In this document: in pieces, positions 8,355 through 17,630 of the stretch
Layout of the letters: the number at the start of each line of letters is the position of its first letter
Numbering within the stretch: the stretch's first letter is position 1
Assembly: GCF_003966895.1 (NCBI RefSeq)
Contig: NZ_AP018449.1
Span: 689,424-753,423 of the forward strand
Direction: 5' to 3'
DNA from: Methylomusa anaerophila
GTDB taxonomy: Bacteria; Bacillota; Negativicutes; Sporomusales; Sporomusaceae
Length of the DNA stretch: 64,000 bases
The notes under the pieces: generated by a model
Databases searched by the model: none
What the model was told of the DNA's origin: nothing
What the model saw: only the letters and a program-made list of their open reading frames with translations
Made by a program: the position numbers and the translations under genes

Positions 8355-8647
8355 TATATCATCTCCCTGCCGGCGAGGGCGCCGGCCCGTCCCAGCGCCG
8401 CCAGGGTACGGGCCCGAATGGTGCAATCCAGGGCGCCACGGTCCACAGCCTTGATATAAATATCGGTAATATCATTCTCAGTCAGGGTAGCGGTGATGGT
8501 TTGACGGATGGCTTGCCCGTATTGAGCCAATACAATACTTTCAAGTTCTATAACGATGCCGCTGCCGGGCTGACCCGGCGCCACGGTAACTACGATGTCG
8601 CTGGATTCCAAAGTACCGGCCTGGGCCGGTTTTGTTACTGTTGCCAT
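8354..8647 (-). CDS. citD: Citrate/citramalate lyase acyl carrier (gamma) subunit
   Basis: The 97-residue acyl carrier begins MATVTKPAQAGTLESSD. The serine in the ESSD context is where the family carries the phosphoribosyl-dephospho-CoA arm. The start at 8647 has TAGGAGG eight bases upstream and drops a longer in-frame extension. The citX and citG genes needed to make and attach the arm are not in the window, so they must be elsewhere. Confidence 0.93.
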   Translation of the reverse strand: MATVTKPAQAGTLESSDIVVTVAPGQPGSGIVIELESIVLAQYGQAIRQTITATLTENDITDIYIKAVDRGALDCTIRARTLAALGRAGALAGREMI

Positions 8648-8679
8648 ATTATATCCTCCTAACCAGAAACTAAACATAA

Positions 8680-8740
8680 GCAGCGCATATTTGAACACCG
8701 CCGGCGGTAGCCGGCCGCCCAAAGTATGCGCTGCTTTTTT
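8680..8740. terminator. Large intercistronic stem-loop upstream of citD
   Basis: A 10-bp perfect stem (GCAGCGCATA/TATGCGCTGC) encloses a second GC-rich hairpin (GCCGGC...). The T6 run lies on the plus-strand side, so it would be a strong terminator for plus-strand RNA. For the minus-strand operon it is an internal structure between the P-loop gene and citD and may cut or shield the transcript. Confidence 0.6.
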
Positions 8741-8761
8741 GGTCTAACAGAAAGAAGAGTA

Positions 8762-9697
8762 CTATAAGTTTATTCCATTATTTAACACCGCAAATCCATC
8801 CAGATTTACCGCTGTTGTGCCCACAAGCCCGATAACCAGATAGGATTTGGTCTTTGGATCGTAAGTATAGTCATGCAGCAACCGGAAATTCTCAATTTCC
8901 TCGGTATTGCGGACATGTGTCCGCGGCCCGGAACAAGCCCAGATGTTTTTACCGATGTGAATGTGAGCCTCATCACAATAGCTGATCGGCAATCCCTCAT
9001 CAATAATCTGCTTGACTTTGCGTTCCACTTCCTTAAGATCCGCCGACAGAATCATAGGATATTCAAGAACAAAGCCATGATGCACATCCCTATGCTTAAA
9101 CGGCAGGATGGCCCCGTAATCTTCCACCAGCACCCGGTTGGTAAGGTCTTCGGCGGTGTGAGCCATTTTGCGGTATTGCAGCGTTTTGTTCACTACATCC
9201 CGGATTTCCTGCGGAAACGGACCAAAAACAGTGGGACGCACAACGATAACCTCGCCGCCCACACCGATCATTACGTCGGCGTTGTGTTTACGTATGGGAT
9301 ATAATAAATCAAAATGTTCAACAATAACCCTCTTGTCATGGGCTAAAGCTTGCTCAACAGCCTCAGCCAAAATATGCGGCTGGGTAAAAGCCATCTCAAA
9401 GCGAATATCCACGTGATAGGTATGACTGGTGAAAAAGCCGCGGTCAATATTTTTAAGCAGCGGCAATGGGCGGATATTCACCCCGTCGTCATCATTAGTA
9501 AGCTCAAGTCCGGGAAACATACCTTTGACCAGTGATGATTTTCCCGCTCCGGCATCCCCGATTATGCCAATGAGGCGGTCAAGGGGTGAAAGGTATCTTT
9601 CACTAAGCTGCTGCCCCAGCATATACATACGGTTACGGCCCCGGGGGGCAAAGTAACTGGAATACATCAACAGGTCGCCCAGGACTAATTTTTGCAT
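8762..9697 (-). CDS. P-loop protein with alanyl-tRNA-synthetase-like domain
   Basis: From the ATG at 9697 (GGGGAGGG nine bases upstream) the protein is 311 residues. It has a Walker A motif GDAGAGKSS near residues 47-55. Later comes a region resembling the second additional domain of alanyl-tRNA synthetase (SYCDEAHIHIG...CSGPRTHVRNTEE). Proteins of this kind recur beside methylaspartate/glutamate mutase genes in clostridia, as I recall, and are often misnamed alanyl-tRNA synthetases; there is no tRNA synthetase catalytic core here. A nucleotide-driven role in activating or repairing the B12 mutase or the lyase is a guess. It lies between mal and citD. Confidence 0.7.
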   Translation of the reverse strand: MQKLVLGDLLMYSSYFAPRGRNRMYMLGQQLSERYLSPLDRLIGIIGDAGAGKSSLVKGMFPGLELTNDDDGVNIRPLPLLKNIDRGFFTSHTYHVDIRFEMAFTQPHILAEAVEQALAHDKRVIVEHFDLLYPIRKHNADVMIGVGGEVIVVRPTVFGPFPQEIRDVVNKTLQYRKMAHTAEDLTNRVLVEDYGAILPFKHRDVHHGFVLEYPMILSADLKEVERKVKQIIDEGLPISYCDEAHIHIGKNIWACSGPRTHVRNTEEIENFRLLHDYTYDPKTKSYLVIGLVGTTAVNLDGFAVLNNGINL

Positions 9698-9860
9698 AGT
9701 CATCACCCTCCCCGAACTTCCAACCATTCCCATACCCAAATTGTCCCCAGGCCATCAATTGCCACGAACTGCTTAGAAATCGTCAGGTACCGTTGCATAT
9801 GAAAAAGACTTATTGTGATTATATTTGCTAATTACAGTTCGACAATCATAGTCAGACCGC

Positions 9861-9985
9861 CTAGGCGCGACGACGATTCTGATTTCGTTAGCTTAGCATA
9901 ATAGTTTGTGCGGGGACCGGAACGCAAGCGTACTGGTTGTACGCTGGAGTGAGGACCGCAGGAGCAACGATGCACCGTCGCCTAC
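9861..9985. repeat. Degenerate copy of the mal-operon intergenic element
   Basis: Shares the core words of the element at 11356-11520 in the same order: CTAGGCGCGACGACGATTCTG, GTTTGTGCGGGGAC, GCAGGAGCAAC. It lacks the long terminal inverted arms and continues into unrelated sequence up to the mal stop. It fills part of the gap between mal and the P-loop gene. Confidence 0.65.
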
Positions 9986-10081
9986 GAGACATTCGATATG
10001 GCTCCTGGTTGGCAGTAAACAGGCTGCAAGGGCATCGGGATGGCGGTTACTAAGCAGTTCCCATCTTAATGTGAACAATTT

Positions 10082-11326
10082 TTACCTGCGTGACCGGCGT
10101 ACGGCTAAGATCCTTTGCATTTCATTGTAGACGATCATGAAGCCTTCGTCAACGCCCATGCCCGGTTTAGCCAGCATTTGCGCCGGCTGAGTAGCCATGG
10201 CGATATGAACGCAGACCTGAGCGGAACGGTCGGTTTCGTTGCAAGTACCGCCCTGATACGCGCCTATGCCCTTTTCTTTACAGTACAAAACGGATTCGAT
10301 GATATTGTTAATGCCGCCCAGATCGGGAGTCTTGATTTGTAGCATGTCGCCGGCGCGTTTATCCGCAAATAGCTTGATGTCTTCATAAGTGTTGCACCAT
10401 TCGTCGGCAACAATTTCGATATTGACGCCTTCTTGTTTGCAACGGGCGGTAATAGTGGCCAGAAGCTGGATTTGCTTCTCCCGGTCTTCCACATCGACCG
10501 GCCCTTCGATGCGGAGTTTAAGGGGAGCGGCCGCTTTTTCCAGTTGACGGAAGTATTCCACCATCCGCGCAAGATTATTGTTGAAAGCAAGCCCGATTGT
10601 ACCGTAGACATCAATGTGCAGTACCGGCTTGTAATCGCTGCTGGGCCGTAATTGATCAACCCGGTTTTTTAACCATTCAACGTACTCTAACAGCAGTTCA
10701 CCTTTTTCCCCCAGTTTTTCCCGGACGTTATTAATAAGACCATGGGGCAACACTTGCGCACCCTTGATGATCATTTTGTCCACATTAAGGTAGCGGTCAT
10801 CACCGGACTGGGTAAAAATCGGAATCTCTTTATCACTAACCTCGGTACCGTATTCTTCGGCAATAATTTCGCACATCAGGCGATGTTTAGCCTTGGCTAC
10901 CGCATCCAAAACGGCTTGCGTCACGCCGTAACGCAGCGCAGTGTGAATGGGTTCGCCGCTGACATCGGCAAGATTATCGATTTCTGCGGCCAGAGACTTA
11001 AATGAGTTAAGTTCCCGGCCAATCAGGAGCGGTTTGATGTCGGTTTCGATAACCGGAATAAAGTCTTTCGCCAGAAACAGCGGGTCCCGGCCGCCGGCGC
11101 CGCTATATTGGACAGCGGCGCAGTCACCATAGGCAATTTGACCGTCTGCCAACACGAGCATAACCGATACAGCTTCACCGGCTTGACGAACCGAGGAAAA
11201 ACCAGCGGTTACAGGCTTGCCAAGATAGGTAAACCCCTCGTGTTCGGCCCCCTGTTTAATGGCGCGTTGATCGTCGAAATAAAAACCGGTACGACCTTTG
11301 GCACAAATTAAGTCGATGATTTTCAC
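10082..11326 (-). CDS. mal: Methylaspartate ammonia-lyase
   Basis: This enolase-superfamily enzyme removes ammonia from (2S,3S)-3-methylaspartate to give mesaconate. Characteristic text is GRTGFYFDDQRAIK near the N-terminus, LHIDVYGTIG and RIEGPVDVEDREKQI (Mg ligands), the catalytic-lysine segment DMLQIKTPDLGGINN, and YQGGTCNETD. I place the start at the GTG at 11326, giving MKIIDLICAKG: GGAGAGG lies six bases upstream and the resulting 414 residues match characterised enzymes. An ATG 14 codons upstream is not used in relatives. Second catabolic step of the operon. Confidence 0.96.
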   Translation of the reverse strand: MKIIDLICAKGRTGFYFDDQRAIKQGAEHEGFTYLGKPVTAGFSSVRQAGEAVSVMLVLADGQIAYGDCAAVQYSGAGGRDPLFLAKDFIPVIETDIKPLLIGRELNSFKSLAAEIDNLADVSGEPIHTALRYGVTQAVLDAVAKAKHRLMCEIIAEEYGTEVSDKEIPIFTQSGDDRYLNVDKMIIKGAQVLPHGLINNVREKLGEKGELLLEYVEWLKNRVDQLRPSSDYKPVLHIDVYGTIGLAFNNNLARMVEYFRQLEKAAAPLKLRIEGPVDVEDREKQIQLLATITARCKQEGVNIEIVADEWCNTYEDIKLFADKRAGDMLQIKTPDLGGINNIIESVLYCKEKGIGAYQGGTCNETDRSAQVCVHIAMATQPAQMLAKPGMGVDEGFMIVYNEMQRILAVRRSRR

Positions 11327-11355
11327 AGTATCCTCTCCTACAACCTTAAATTCGG

Positions 11356-11520
11356 GAGGCTGGTTCAAAATGTTCAGATGCTAGGCGTGACGACGATTCT
11401 GTGTAGGATATTCTCTGGCATCAGTTTGTGCGGGGACGCGAACGGAACAGTACAGAGCGAAGTACGTGGAGTGAGCGCCCGCAGGAGCAACAACGCAGAT
11501 GGGCGTTTTGAACCAGCCTC
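11356..11520. repeat. 165-bp element with perfect 15-bp terminal inverted repeats
   Basis: Ends in GAGGCTGGTTCAAAA and its exact reverse complement TTTTGAACCAGCCTC. The interior holds GACGACGATTCTG, GTTTGTGCGGGGACG and GGAGTGAGCGCCCGCAGGAGC. There is no reading frame of note. It sits between glmE and mal inside the operon, ending one base from the glmE stop codon. A shorter relative lies inverted at 48919-49041 and a degenerate one at 9861-9985. Looks like a miniature non-autonomous element or structured intergenic repeat. Confidence 0.88.
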
Positions 11521-11521
11521 G

Positions 11522-12973
11522 TTAGCGCGGACGTCCTACCAGCCTGCCCTTGGAAATAGCATAGATATCGTCAATTACCATTTGAAAACTGGGATCGCGG
11601 CCTTCCGCCTTGGCCCGCTCATTGATCTTATCGTGATGGAAGGCAATAAGATCAGGAGTAAAAGGAAGGTTGCCGACGTCAAACAGTCGCACAGCGCCGT
11701 TGTTATCCCGGGCCGGCAGAATTTTATTCAGAGAATATTTGCTGGGAGCGAAGGGTACATCGAGCACACCGGCGGCAAAAGCGCGCACCGCCCCCAGCGC
11801 ATAGTCGCCTTGTCCCAGTTCAACCACTTTATTGAGGATGCAGCGGGCTTCAGCTTTGATGATATTGATTTCATCTTCCAGTTCTTTCGTTGCCGGCAAG
11901 GCTTGGTCGCTAAGCATGCTAATGAGCTGTTTCGTCGCCTTAAGGCCTTGAGCATTGGCTTCCTTGGTTGGAATACCGAGAGCTTCGTGAGGAGTTTTTA
12001 CAATAACTTTCGTTGCCTTCGCCAAACCGGCAGTGGCGGCGCCCCAGGAAATAACCCCGAAAGCTTTGGACTCATCTTGCGGAAAACCACCCATCCATTG
12101 ATGGAATACGGTAGTCAGGATGCAGTCGGCGCAACTGTGTTTGGAAAAATATTCTTCCGCCAGTTGTTCCAATGCTTGAATGGCTGCAACATCTTGCAGC
12201 AGATTGCCGCACTGGCCGTACCCCAGGGTAAGGTTTTTAACACCTTGCTCAACCGCCAGCAGCCCTTCAATTACCGCCACAGAATGAGAAATGCTGGGAG
12301 GTACAAGCGTACCGGTCAACGGCCCGAAGGGCTCCCGGTTTATTTCAATACCGTGTTCAGCATAAAGACCTACCAGGCGATCGCAATATTGCCAGTCGAG
12401 AATGGTCTTTTCGAGAGAAACTTCCTTGGCATAAGGGATGTTGTAAGAGATGCCGCCGCCTTCATAAGAGGTGTAACCGGCCGCTAAAGTAATTTCGGCT
12501 AAGAGACGGGCATCAGGAGTACCGTGACGCACTTGCAGCGGCGCATTGACACTTTCGACAACGCGACGCACGCCGGCCACACCGTGGTTGACAGCCGGAA
12601 ACCCATTTAACAGGGAACGGCCGGCTTTTAAACTCTCTTCAATGCCGTTTTGCGCCTCTTTATATTGGTTTTGCCGGGTGTAGCTGTCAATGGTGGTAGG
12701 CAATAAATCAGCCTCGCCTTCGGTCAGAAGGTAGTTTAAAAGCTTGATATGCTCGTCAATCAGGGCAACGCCGGCCCGGGGCTGAGTCAGAGTCTCGCCG
12801 TTTTTTTTGGCTTTGACCAGGCGTTTGGCAAATTGCCGTTTTGCGGGAATGGCTTCGTGATACTTTACTGCTGCAGCAAAATCAACCTCCTTACCTGTAG
12901 GCCAATGATTCAGAACTTCTTGCCGCACTGCATTGAATTGATCATGAGTCCACTGCCTGTTTTTCAATTCCAT
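11522..12973 (-). CDS. glmE: Glutamate mutase epsilon subunit
   Basis: The 483-residue TIM-barrel catalytic subunit of adenosylcobalamin-dependent glutamate mutase converts (S)-glutamate to (2S,3S)-3-methylaspartate together with GlmS. Family stretches include [45 protein letters not shown] and [16 protein letters not shown]. Length is that of the clostridial enzyme. It follows mutL closely and is followed immediately by the 165-bp element. Confidence 0.96.
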   Translation of the reverse strand: MELKNRQWTHDQFNAVRQEVLNHWPTGKEVDFAAAVKYHEAIPAKRQFAKRLVKAKKNGETLTQPRAGVALIDEHIKLLNYLLTEGEADLLPTTIDSYTRQNQYKEAQNGIEESLKAGRSLLNGFPAVNHGVAGVRRVVESVNAPLQVRHGTPDARLLAEITLAAGYTSYEGGGISYNIPYAKEVSLEKTILDWQYCDRLVGLYAEHGIEINREPFGPLTGTLVPPSISHSVAVIEGLLAVEQGVKNLTLGYGQCGNLLQDVAAIQALEQLAEEYFSKHSCADCILTTVFHQWMGGFPQDESKAFGVISWGAATAGLAKATKVIVKTPHEALGIPTKEANAQGLKATKQLISMLSDQALPATKELEDEINIIKAEARCILNKVVELGQGDYALGAVRAFAAGVLDVPFAPSKYSLNKILPARDNNGAVRLFDVGNLPFTPDLIAFHHDKINERAKAEGRDPSFQMVIDDIYAISKGRLVGRPR

Positions 12974-12987
12974 CTATGTAACCTCCA

Positions 12988-14370
12988 TCAAATTTCCGTA
13001 ATATATTTTTTCATCATTCGCACGGCAACTGCCGGATATTCTTCGCCCAGCAAACCCATGGATGCCATGATGTAATCCTTGTCGATCATGAATACCGGCT
13101 TCATTGGTTTTAATATCTGGGGATAAGACCGGTCAAACATAATGCCCTGCAATATTTCCGCCGGTGCAGGATTATTGATGATAACCCCGCCGGTTCCTAC
13201 CACCACGGTCACCTGGGTTAAATCTTTTCCGGTTTGAATATACGTCTGGCCCATAGGAGAAAAGACTTCAGCGATCCGGCCTACGTGGCGGTCGGCGCTT
13301 AACCGGACACAGGCCCGCCCCATGGCGATTTCCAGTTTGGCCTCGGATTCATTTTGCGGCAAATACTTAATGTCCGCCGCAACTTTTTCTATGTATTCCG
13401 TTACCGCTTGTTCAGCAACGCCCGCGTAACCGGCGATCATCTCCGCCCCGGCGGCTTTGAGCAAAGCGGCAGCACTATACCGCATTCCCAGGTCGCCTTC
13501 AACCGTGCGCTTGCCAAAAGGTTCCGGCAATCCTTGCAGGACAACTCCCGGCTTGGCAGGATTTCCCTTGGCTATAGAGTAGACATCCGTTGTCGCTCCC
13601 CCAATATCCACTGCCATCAGATCGCCCAGGCCGGCTTCCCCGCCGCCGCCTCGGCCAAATAGTTCAGCGGCTCTAAGCACTGCCGCCGGAGTTGGCATAA
13701 CCATCTTGTCTACGATTTGGTTAGCTTTGTTTAATCCTTTGGCTTCGACAATCCGGCGTAAAAATACGTCACGAACAGCATTCCTGGCCGGCTCGATATT
13801 GAGCTCATCCAGTTTGGGCATAACGTTTTCTGTGGTCACAACTTCAGACATTTTGGCCGCTAAAATCTTGACGACGGTTGGAGCAACAGATTTGTTGCCG
13901 GCTACTACTACCGGTATATCTAAGTTTAATTCCGCCAGCATGCTGGCGTTGTGAAGAATGACTTTCTGGTTGCCGCCGTCGGTGCCGCCGGCCAACAGCA
14001 GAATATCCGGCTTTAGAAGAGCGATTTCATCCATTTCATACTCGCTTAATTCATGGGAAAATACTTTCAATACTCTGGCGCCGGCACCTAGAGCCGCTCT
14101 TTTAGCTGCCTCCGCCGTCATTTCAGGCACCAGTCCGATGGCGATCATTTTGAGTCCGCCGGCAGCGCTGGAGCAGCCCAATACTTTGGAGAATTCAAGT
14201 TTACCGGTGTAAATAAATAAATGCTCCAGGGCCTGATTGAGGCCATCTGTTATATCCGTTTCAACGGTAGTGATCCCGCTGGCGGTGCCTAACACCACCT
14301 CCTGCCCCAGGTCTACCGCCGTAATTTTTGTATACGTACTGCCAAAGTCGATGAGCAATATATTGTTCAC
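12988..14370 (-). CDS. mutL: Glutamate mutase accessory protein MutL/GlmL
   Basis: The 460-residue ASKHA-fold protein starts [18 protein letters not shown] (phosphate-1 loop) and contains [13 protein letters not shown] and [15 protein letters not shown] (second nucleotide-binding loop). The gene lies between the two mutase subunit genes in all clusters of this kind and is thought to be a reactivase or chaperone for the B12 enzyme. It is unrelated to DNA-repair MutL. Overlaps glmS by 4 bp. Confidence 0.94.
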   Translation of the reverse strand: MNNILLIDFGSTYTKITAVDLGQEVVLGTASGITTVETDITDGLNQALEHLFIYTGKLEFSKVLGCSSAAGGLKMIAIGLVPEMTAEAAKRAALGAGARVLKVFSHELSEYEMDEIALLKPDILLLAGGTDGGNQKVILHNASMLAELNLDIPVVVAGNKSVAPTVVKILAAKMSEVVTTENVMPKLDELNIEPARNAVRDVFLRRIVEAKGLNKANQIVDKMVMPTPAAVLRAAELFGRGGGGEAGLGDLMAVDIGGATTDVYSIAKGNPAKPGVVLQGLPEPFGKRTVEGDLGMRYSAAALLKAAGAEMIAGYAGVAEQAVTEYIEKVAADIKYLPQNESEAKLEIAMGRACVRLSADRHVGRIAEVFSPMGQTYIQTGKDLTQVTVVVGTGGVIINNPAPAEILQGIMFDRSYPQILKPMKPVFMIDKDYIMASMGLLGEEYPAVAVRMMKKYITEI

Positions 14371-14804
14371 ATCAAAGACTCCTTACTCCTTGCCGTTAAG
14401 TCCTCTTGCAAGTCGGCGATTACTTTACCGGGCAGCGTACCGGGTGCATACACCCGGTCAAAACCCATGTCCTGGAATTTATTAGCCACTCCGCTAAAAT
14501 CGGTTTTACCCACAACCAGGTTACCGCCGACGTATAACAGGATATCGTCTATTCCGGCTTCCCGGCAGCGGTCTCTTAACCCGCGACAGTCAATTTCGCC
14601 GTGACCGTAAAGGGAAGCTACCAAAATGGCTTGGGCGTCAGTTTCAATGGCGGCGTTCACAAAATCCTGCTGCGGCACCAAGACACCCAGGTTAATCACC
14701 TCAAATCCCGCCGCTGTAAGAGCATAGTCCAGAATTTTGTTGCCGACGGCGTGACAGTCAGCGCCGATTACTCCTAATACAACCTTTACTTTCTTCTCCA
14801 TCAC
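14367..14804 (-). CDS. glmS: Glutamate mutase sigma subunit (B12-binding)
   Basis: The 145-residue flavodoxin-like cobalamin-binding subunit has the base-off/His-on motif DCHAVG near residue 16, followed by [13 protein letters not shown] and [11 protein letters not shown] as in other GlmS/MutS proteins. The histidine replaces dimethylbenzimidazole as lower Co ligand. It overlaps the regulator gene upstream by 4 bp and mutL downstream by 4 bp. Confidence 0.96.
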   Translation of the reverse strand: MMEKKVKVVLGVIGADCHAVGNKILDYALTAAGFEVINLGVLVPQQDFVNAAIETDAQAILVASLYGHGEIDCRGLRDRCREAGIDDILLYVGGNLVVGKTDFSGVANKFQDMGFDRVYAPGTLPGKVIADLQEDLTARSKESLM

Positions 14805-15784
14805 ATCTGCTCCTTTGCCTTCTGCGTTTCCGACGCCAACCGGCTTATAACCTGTTGGAGCGATCCCTGATCCATTTCATAATAAAAGGTGATGATTTCT
14901 TTCGCTTCGTCAGCTACCTGCCGCACCGGCCGTTCAGTGGCTTCTGCGACAATAATAACGGGATGGTTTTGGACAAATTGCCGCAATTCTTCGTCACTGC
15001 CATCTATGAATGAAGTAAGGTTGATACCGCCACAACCGGTTCTCACAAGCAAATGTTGGATGGTAGCAGCAAACTCGGAGCTTTTTGCTACAACTCCCGC
15101 CTTGGTTCCCAACGGTAAACGGGCTAATTTGATAACTGCTTCCAGGTTCGGCATGACGGACACAGTCATTAGCCTGCCGGAATTATTGAAAATACGGGAT
15201 ACGTCCGGCTGATGCTCTACTGTGGTGATGACAAGGTCGCACGCGGTTAAAAGATCGGCTTTTACCTTTCCTGACAAAAGTTCGGATAATATCACTGTCT
15301 CAAACCGTGCCTGCACAATTTGTCCGATTTGAGCAATGAAGCGCTGAATATACTCTAATGTACAGTCCACAATTGCAACCCGCAGTTGGCGGACAGATTC
15401 GGCTTTTTCCTTAGCCCTGATACTAGCTATCGCGGCAAACTGATCGACGGTGAACCCTAGTTCAATTACCTGGGCCATAGCGGCGTCAATTACTTTGAGC
15501 ACCCGCTCCAGCCGGCTCCCGGTAATCTCGCCGTAAGACATGGCCAAGTCGGCAGGCTGCTCCCGTACGAAAGTACCCCGGCCTTGTTTTGACGCAAGGA
15601 CACCTTCCAGCAGCAGTTCCTTATAAGCTGAACTTACCGTATTGCGGCTAATCCCCAGCTCCTCGGCCAGGTAACGTTCAGTAGGCAGCCTGTCCCCGGC
15701 GCGATATTGGCCTGTATTAATTTTTTCTAAGATATAAGCTTTAACTTGTAAATAAATCGGAACTCCCAGCTTATGGATAATCAT
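14801..15784 (-). CDS. GntR-family transcriptional regulator of the glutamate operon
   Basis: The N-terminal ~70 residues form a GntR winged helix ([10 protein letters not shown]...[34 protein letters not shown]). The remaining ~250 residues are a ligand-sensing half I cannot assign to FadR, HutC or MocR types. The gene is first in the operon and overlaps glmS by 4 bp, so it is co-transcribed with what it probably controls. A strong palindrome lies 20 bp upstream of its start. Confidence 0.9.
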   Translation of the reverse strand: MIIHKLGVPIYLQVKAYILEKINTGQYRAGDRLPTERYLAEELGISRNTVSSAYKELLLEGVLASKQGRGTFVREQPADLAMSYGEITGSRLERVLKVIDAAMAQVIELGFTVDQFAAIASIRAKEKAESVRQLRVAIVDCTLEYIQRFIAQIGQIVQARFETVILSELLSGKVKADLLTACDLVITTVEHQPDVSRIFNNSGRLMTVSVMPNLEAVIKLARLPLGTKAGVVAKSSEFAATIQHLLVRTGCGGINLTSFIDGSDEELRQFVQNHPVIIVAEATERPVRQVADEAKEIITFYYEMDQGSLQQVISRLASETQKAKEQM

Positions 15785-15803
15785 CTTCCTTTATTCCTTA
15801 TAA

Positions 15804-15825
15804 TTGGATTAATCCATTAATCCAA
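15804..15825. promoter_or_regulatory. Putative GntR operator
   Basis: Perfect inverted repeat TTGGATTAAT / ATTAATCCAA separated by two bases, between the regulator start codon and an AT-rich promoter region. Size and position suit autoregulation by the GntR protein and control of the whole glutamate operon. Confidence 0.7.
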
Positions 15826-15899
15826 TATTCGATACGCTAATATTATCGCATATTGTATACAAGAAATCAACATTTTCGGCTAAAGAAAAAGGGGGATAA

Positions 15900-15940
15900 G
15901 AAAACTTTGGCCTGCGGTACTATCTTGCCAATCGCAGGCC
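15900..15940 (-). terminator. Terminator of the RDD gene
   Basis: 8-bp stem GGCCTGCG/CGCAGGCC with a 16-nt loop, followed on the minus strand by AAAGTTTTCTT. It separates the RDD gene from the glutamate operon. Confidence 0.6.
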
Positions 15941-15960
15941 TATCGTATCCTTATCATTTA

Positions 15961-16389
15961 TCATTTGATTTTCAGCACTATGGTTTCAGCCACCTGGTCG
16001 CCTAATCTCTGATTCCGCGTCGAAAACCAGACAATCAAGGCCCCGACCAAATACCCGCCAAAACCATCCACCAACCGGCACACTGTCCGAATTATAGCGG
16101 CCTTCATATCACAAGGGTAACCGTTGGTTTTCACAACTCTCAATCCGAGAACCAGTTTACCGGGAGTCGCGCCAATGGTTCCTTCCAGCAGCGTATAATA
16201 CGTCATACCCAGAAGCAGTGAGTAGAAATAGGGAAGTCCCTGTAGTTCGATACCGTTTGCGGTTGTGTTCCCGCACAATATTAGCAGTATATAGGTAAAC
16301 ACCGTCAAGACAAAAACGTCAATAATCGTAGCCACGGCACGAATGCCAACGCCGGCGCCGGCAGTGGGCACGGCGATTCTTTTCTCCAT
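15961..16389 (-). CDS. RDD family membrane protein
   Basis: The 142-residue protein has about three transmembrane segments and the family pattern: GVGIRAVATIIDVFVLTVF near the start (Arg-Asp pair in the first helix), GATPGKLVLGLRVV in the middle, and RTVCRLVDGFGGY later. RDD proteins are poorly understood; some act as ion transporters. The start has AGAGGTGATATGAC upstream. Stands alone between two terminators. Confidence 0.85.
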   Translation of the reverse strand: MEKRIAVPTAGAGVGIRAVATIIDVFVLTVFTYILLILCGNTTANGIELQGLPYFYSLLLGMTYYTLLEGTIGATPGKLVLGLRVVKTNGYPCDMKAAIIRTVCRLVDGFGGYLVGALIVWFSTRNQRLGDQVAETIVLKIK

Positions 16390-16487
16390 GTCATATCACC
16401 TCTCTTTTTGCATATAGCAAGAGTTATCAGATTGAACTTTTTTCATAATGTCAATATATGCAAATGAACTGAGAAAGGTAACAAATA

Positions 16488-16515
16488 TAAAAACCCTCAC
16501 CCAGCCGGTGAAGGT
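16488..16515 (-). terminator. Terminator of the yfcE-rdgB-rph group
   Basis: Stem AACCTTCACC/GGGTGAGGGTT with loop, then TTTTTA on the minus strand, immediately after the phosphodiesterase stop codon. Confidence 0.7.
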
Positions 16516-17001
16516 TCAATACAAATACAAACTAATGATGTCTGCCTCAATACGCTTGTCCGGATGAATAGTAATAATGCCGAAACTTGGCGGATAACCA
16601 CCGCGCGGAACCGAAGGGCTGCCGGGATTAAATAGCAGAATTCCGTCATGCCGGCTATTATAAGGGACATGTGTATGTCCGAAGACTACAATGCCGGCCT
16701 CATACTGGCGGCCCCAATAAGCAAGTTCCTCCAGATCCCATTTTACTTGAAAACGGTTACCATGAGTAAGCCAAATATCCACGCCGCCAACATGAATGAA
16801 TTCATCAACTTTACCAGTCATATTGCGGTCGCAGTTACCGGCAACGGCAGTTACCGGCAAACCGGTTATCTTAGCAAGATAATACCCGTCCTGACAATAG
16901 TCGCCGGCATGAAGCCAATGGTCAATATCGCCGGCAACGGAGATCGCCCTGTTTATGGACGACGTATCACCATGAGTATCACTGATAACGCCAATCCTCA
17001 T
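16516..17001 (-). CDS. YfcE/MJ0936 family metallophosphoesterase
   Basis: The 161-residue protein has the complete dimetal motif set: GVISDTHGD at the N-terminus, HAGDYC, VAGNCDR, LTHGNRF and FGHTHVPY. It has the length of the YfcE phosphodiesterase family. It overlaps rdgB by 4 bp, and rdgB-yfcE adjacency downstream of rph is common in Firmicutes. Physiological substrate not known. Confidence 0.93.
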   Translation of the reverse strand: MRIGVISDTHGDTSSINRAISVAGDIDHWLHAGDYCQDGYYLAKITGLPVTAVAGNCDRNMTGKVDEFIHVGGVDIWLTHGNRFQVKWDLEELAYWGRQYEAGIVVFGHTHVPYNSRHDGILLFNPGSPSVPRGGYPPSFGIITIHPDKRIEADIISLYLY

Positions 17002-17615
17002 TGCCGGTCCTCCACCATTTTTCGGACCAGGGTTTGCAATGCCTTGCCCCGATGACTGATAGCATTTTTGTCCGCCGCCGAAAGCTCGGCCATCGTTCGT
17101 CCCAGTTCGGGAACCATAAACAAGGGATCATAGCCGAAGCCATTCTCGCCGCGGGGCGCAAAAAGTATGATGCCTTCTATCGTTCCGGCCGCAGTAAGCA
17201 AAATGTCTTCACCGTCGGCGACAGCGAGCACACAGCGGAATCTGGCCGTTCTTTCGCCTTCGCTTACTCCTTCCAGCTCTTGCAGCAGCTTGTTGTTATT
17301 CGCCGCGTCACTGGCGTTCGCGCCGGCGAAACGAGCCGAATAAACTCCCGGAGCGCCGCCGAGAATATCCATTTCCAGACCGGAATCGTCAGCCAGACAG
17401 GGCTTTCCGGTTTTTAGTGAGTAATACCGTGCTTTGTCGCAAGCATTTTCCAGGAAGGTAGCGCCGGTTTCGGGAGCTTCCGGGATATCGCCGAATTCTT
17501 CAAGAGACAAAACGTCTACGTTAATCTCAGATAGTACCCGCCTGATTTCGTTAATCTTGCCGGCGTTCTTGCTGGCAACAACCAGTTGGGTAATTCTGTT
17601 CTTTATAGCAGCCAC
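16998..17615 (-). CDS. rdgB: dITP/XTP pyrophosphatase (RdgB/HAM1)
   Basis: Hydrolyses non-canonical purine nucleoside triphosphates to keep them out of DNA and RNA. The signature LVVASKNAGKINEIRRVL is near the N-terminus, followed by CLADDSGLEMDILGGAPGVYSAR and GENGFGYDPLF with the metal- and base-contacting residues; ISHRGKAL is near the end. 205 residues from a GTG start; the SD (AAGGGGGG) is very close to this GTG, so the exact start is uncertain by several codons. Follows rph at 15 bp. Confidence 0.94.
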   Translation of the reverse strand: MAAIKNRITQLVVASKNAGKINEIRRVLSEINVDVLSLEEFGDIPEAPETGATFLENACDKARYYSLKTGKPCLADDSGLEMDILGGAPGVYSARFAGANASDAANNNKLLQELEGVSEGERTARFRCVLAVADGEDILLTAAGTIEGIILFAPRGENGFGYDPLFMVPELGRTMAELSAADKNAISHRGKALQTLVRKMVEDRQ

Positions 17616-17630
17616 CCCCCTTACTATCGC

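Noticed and set aside
8762..9697. Alanyl-tRNA synthetase
   Set aside because: Only a small AlaRS-like region is present; catalytic and tRNA-binding parts are absent and a P-loop precedes it.
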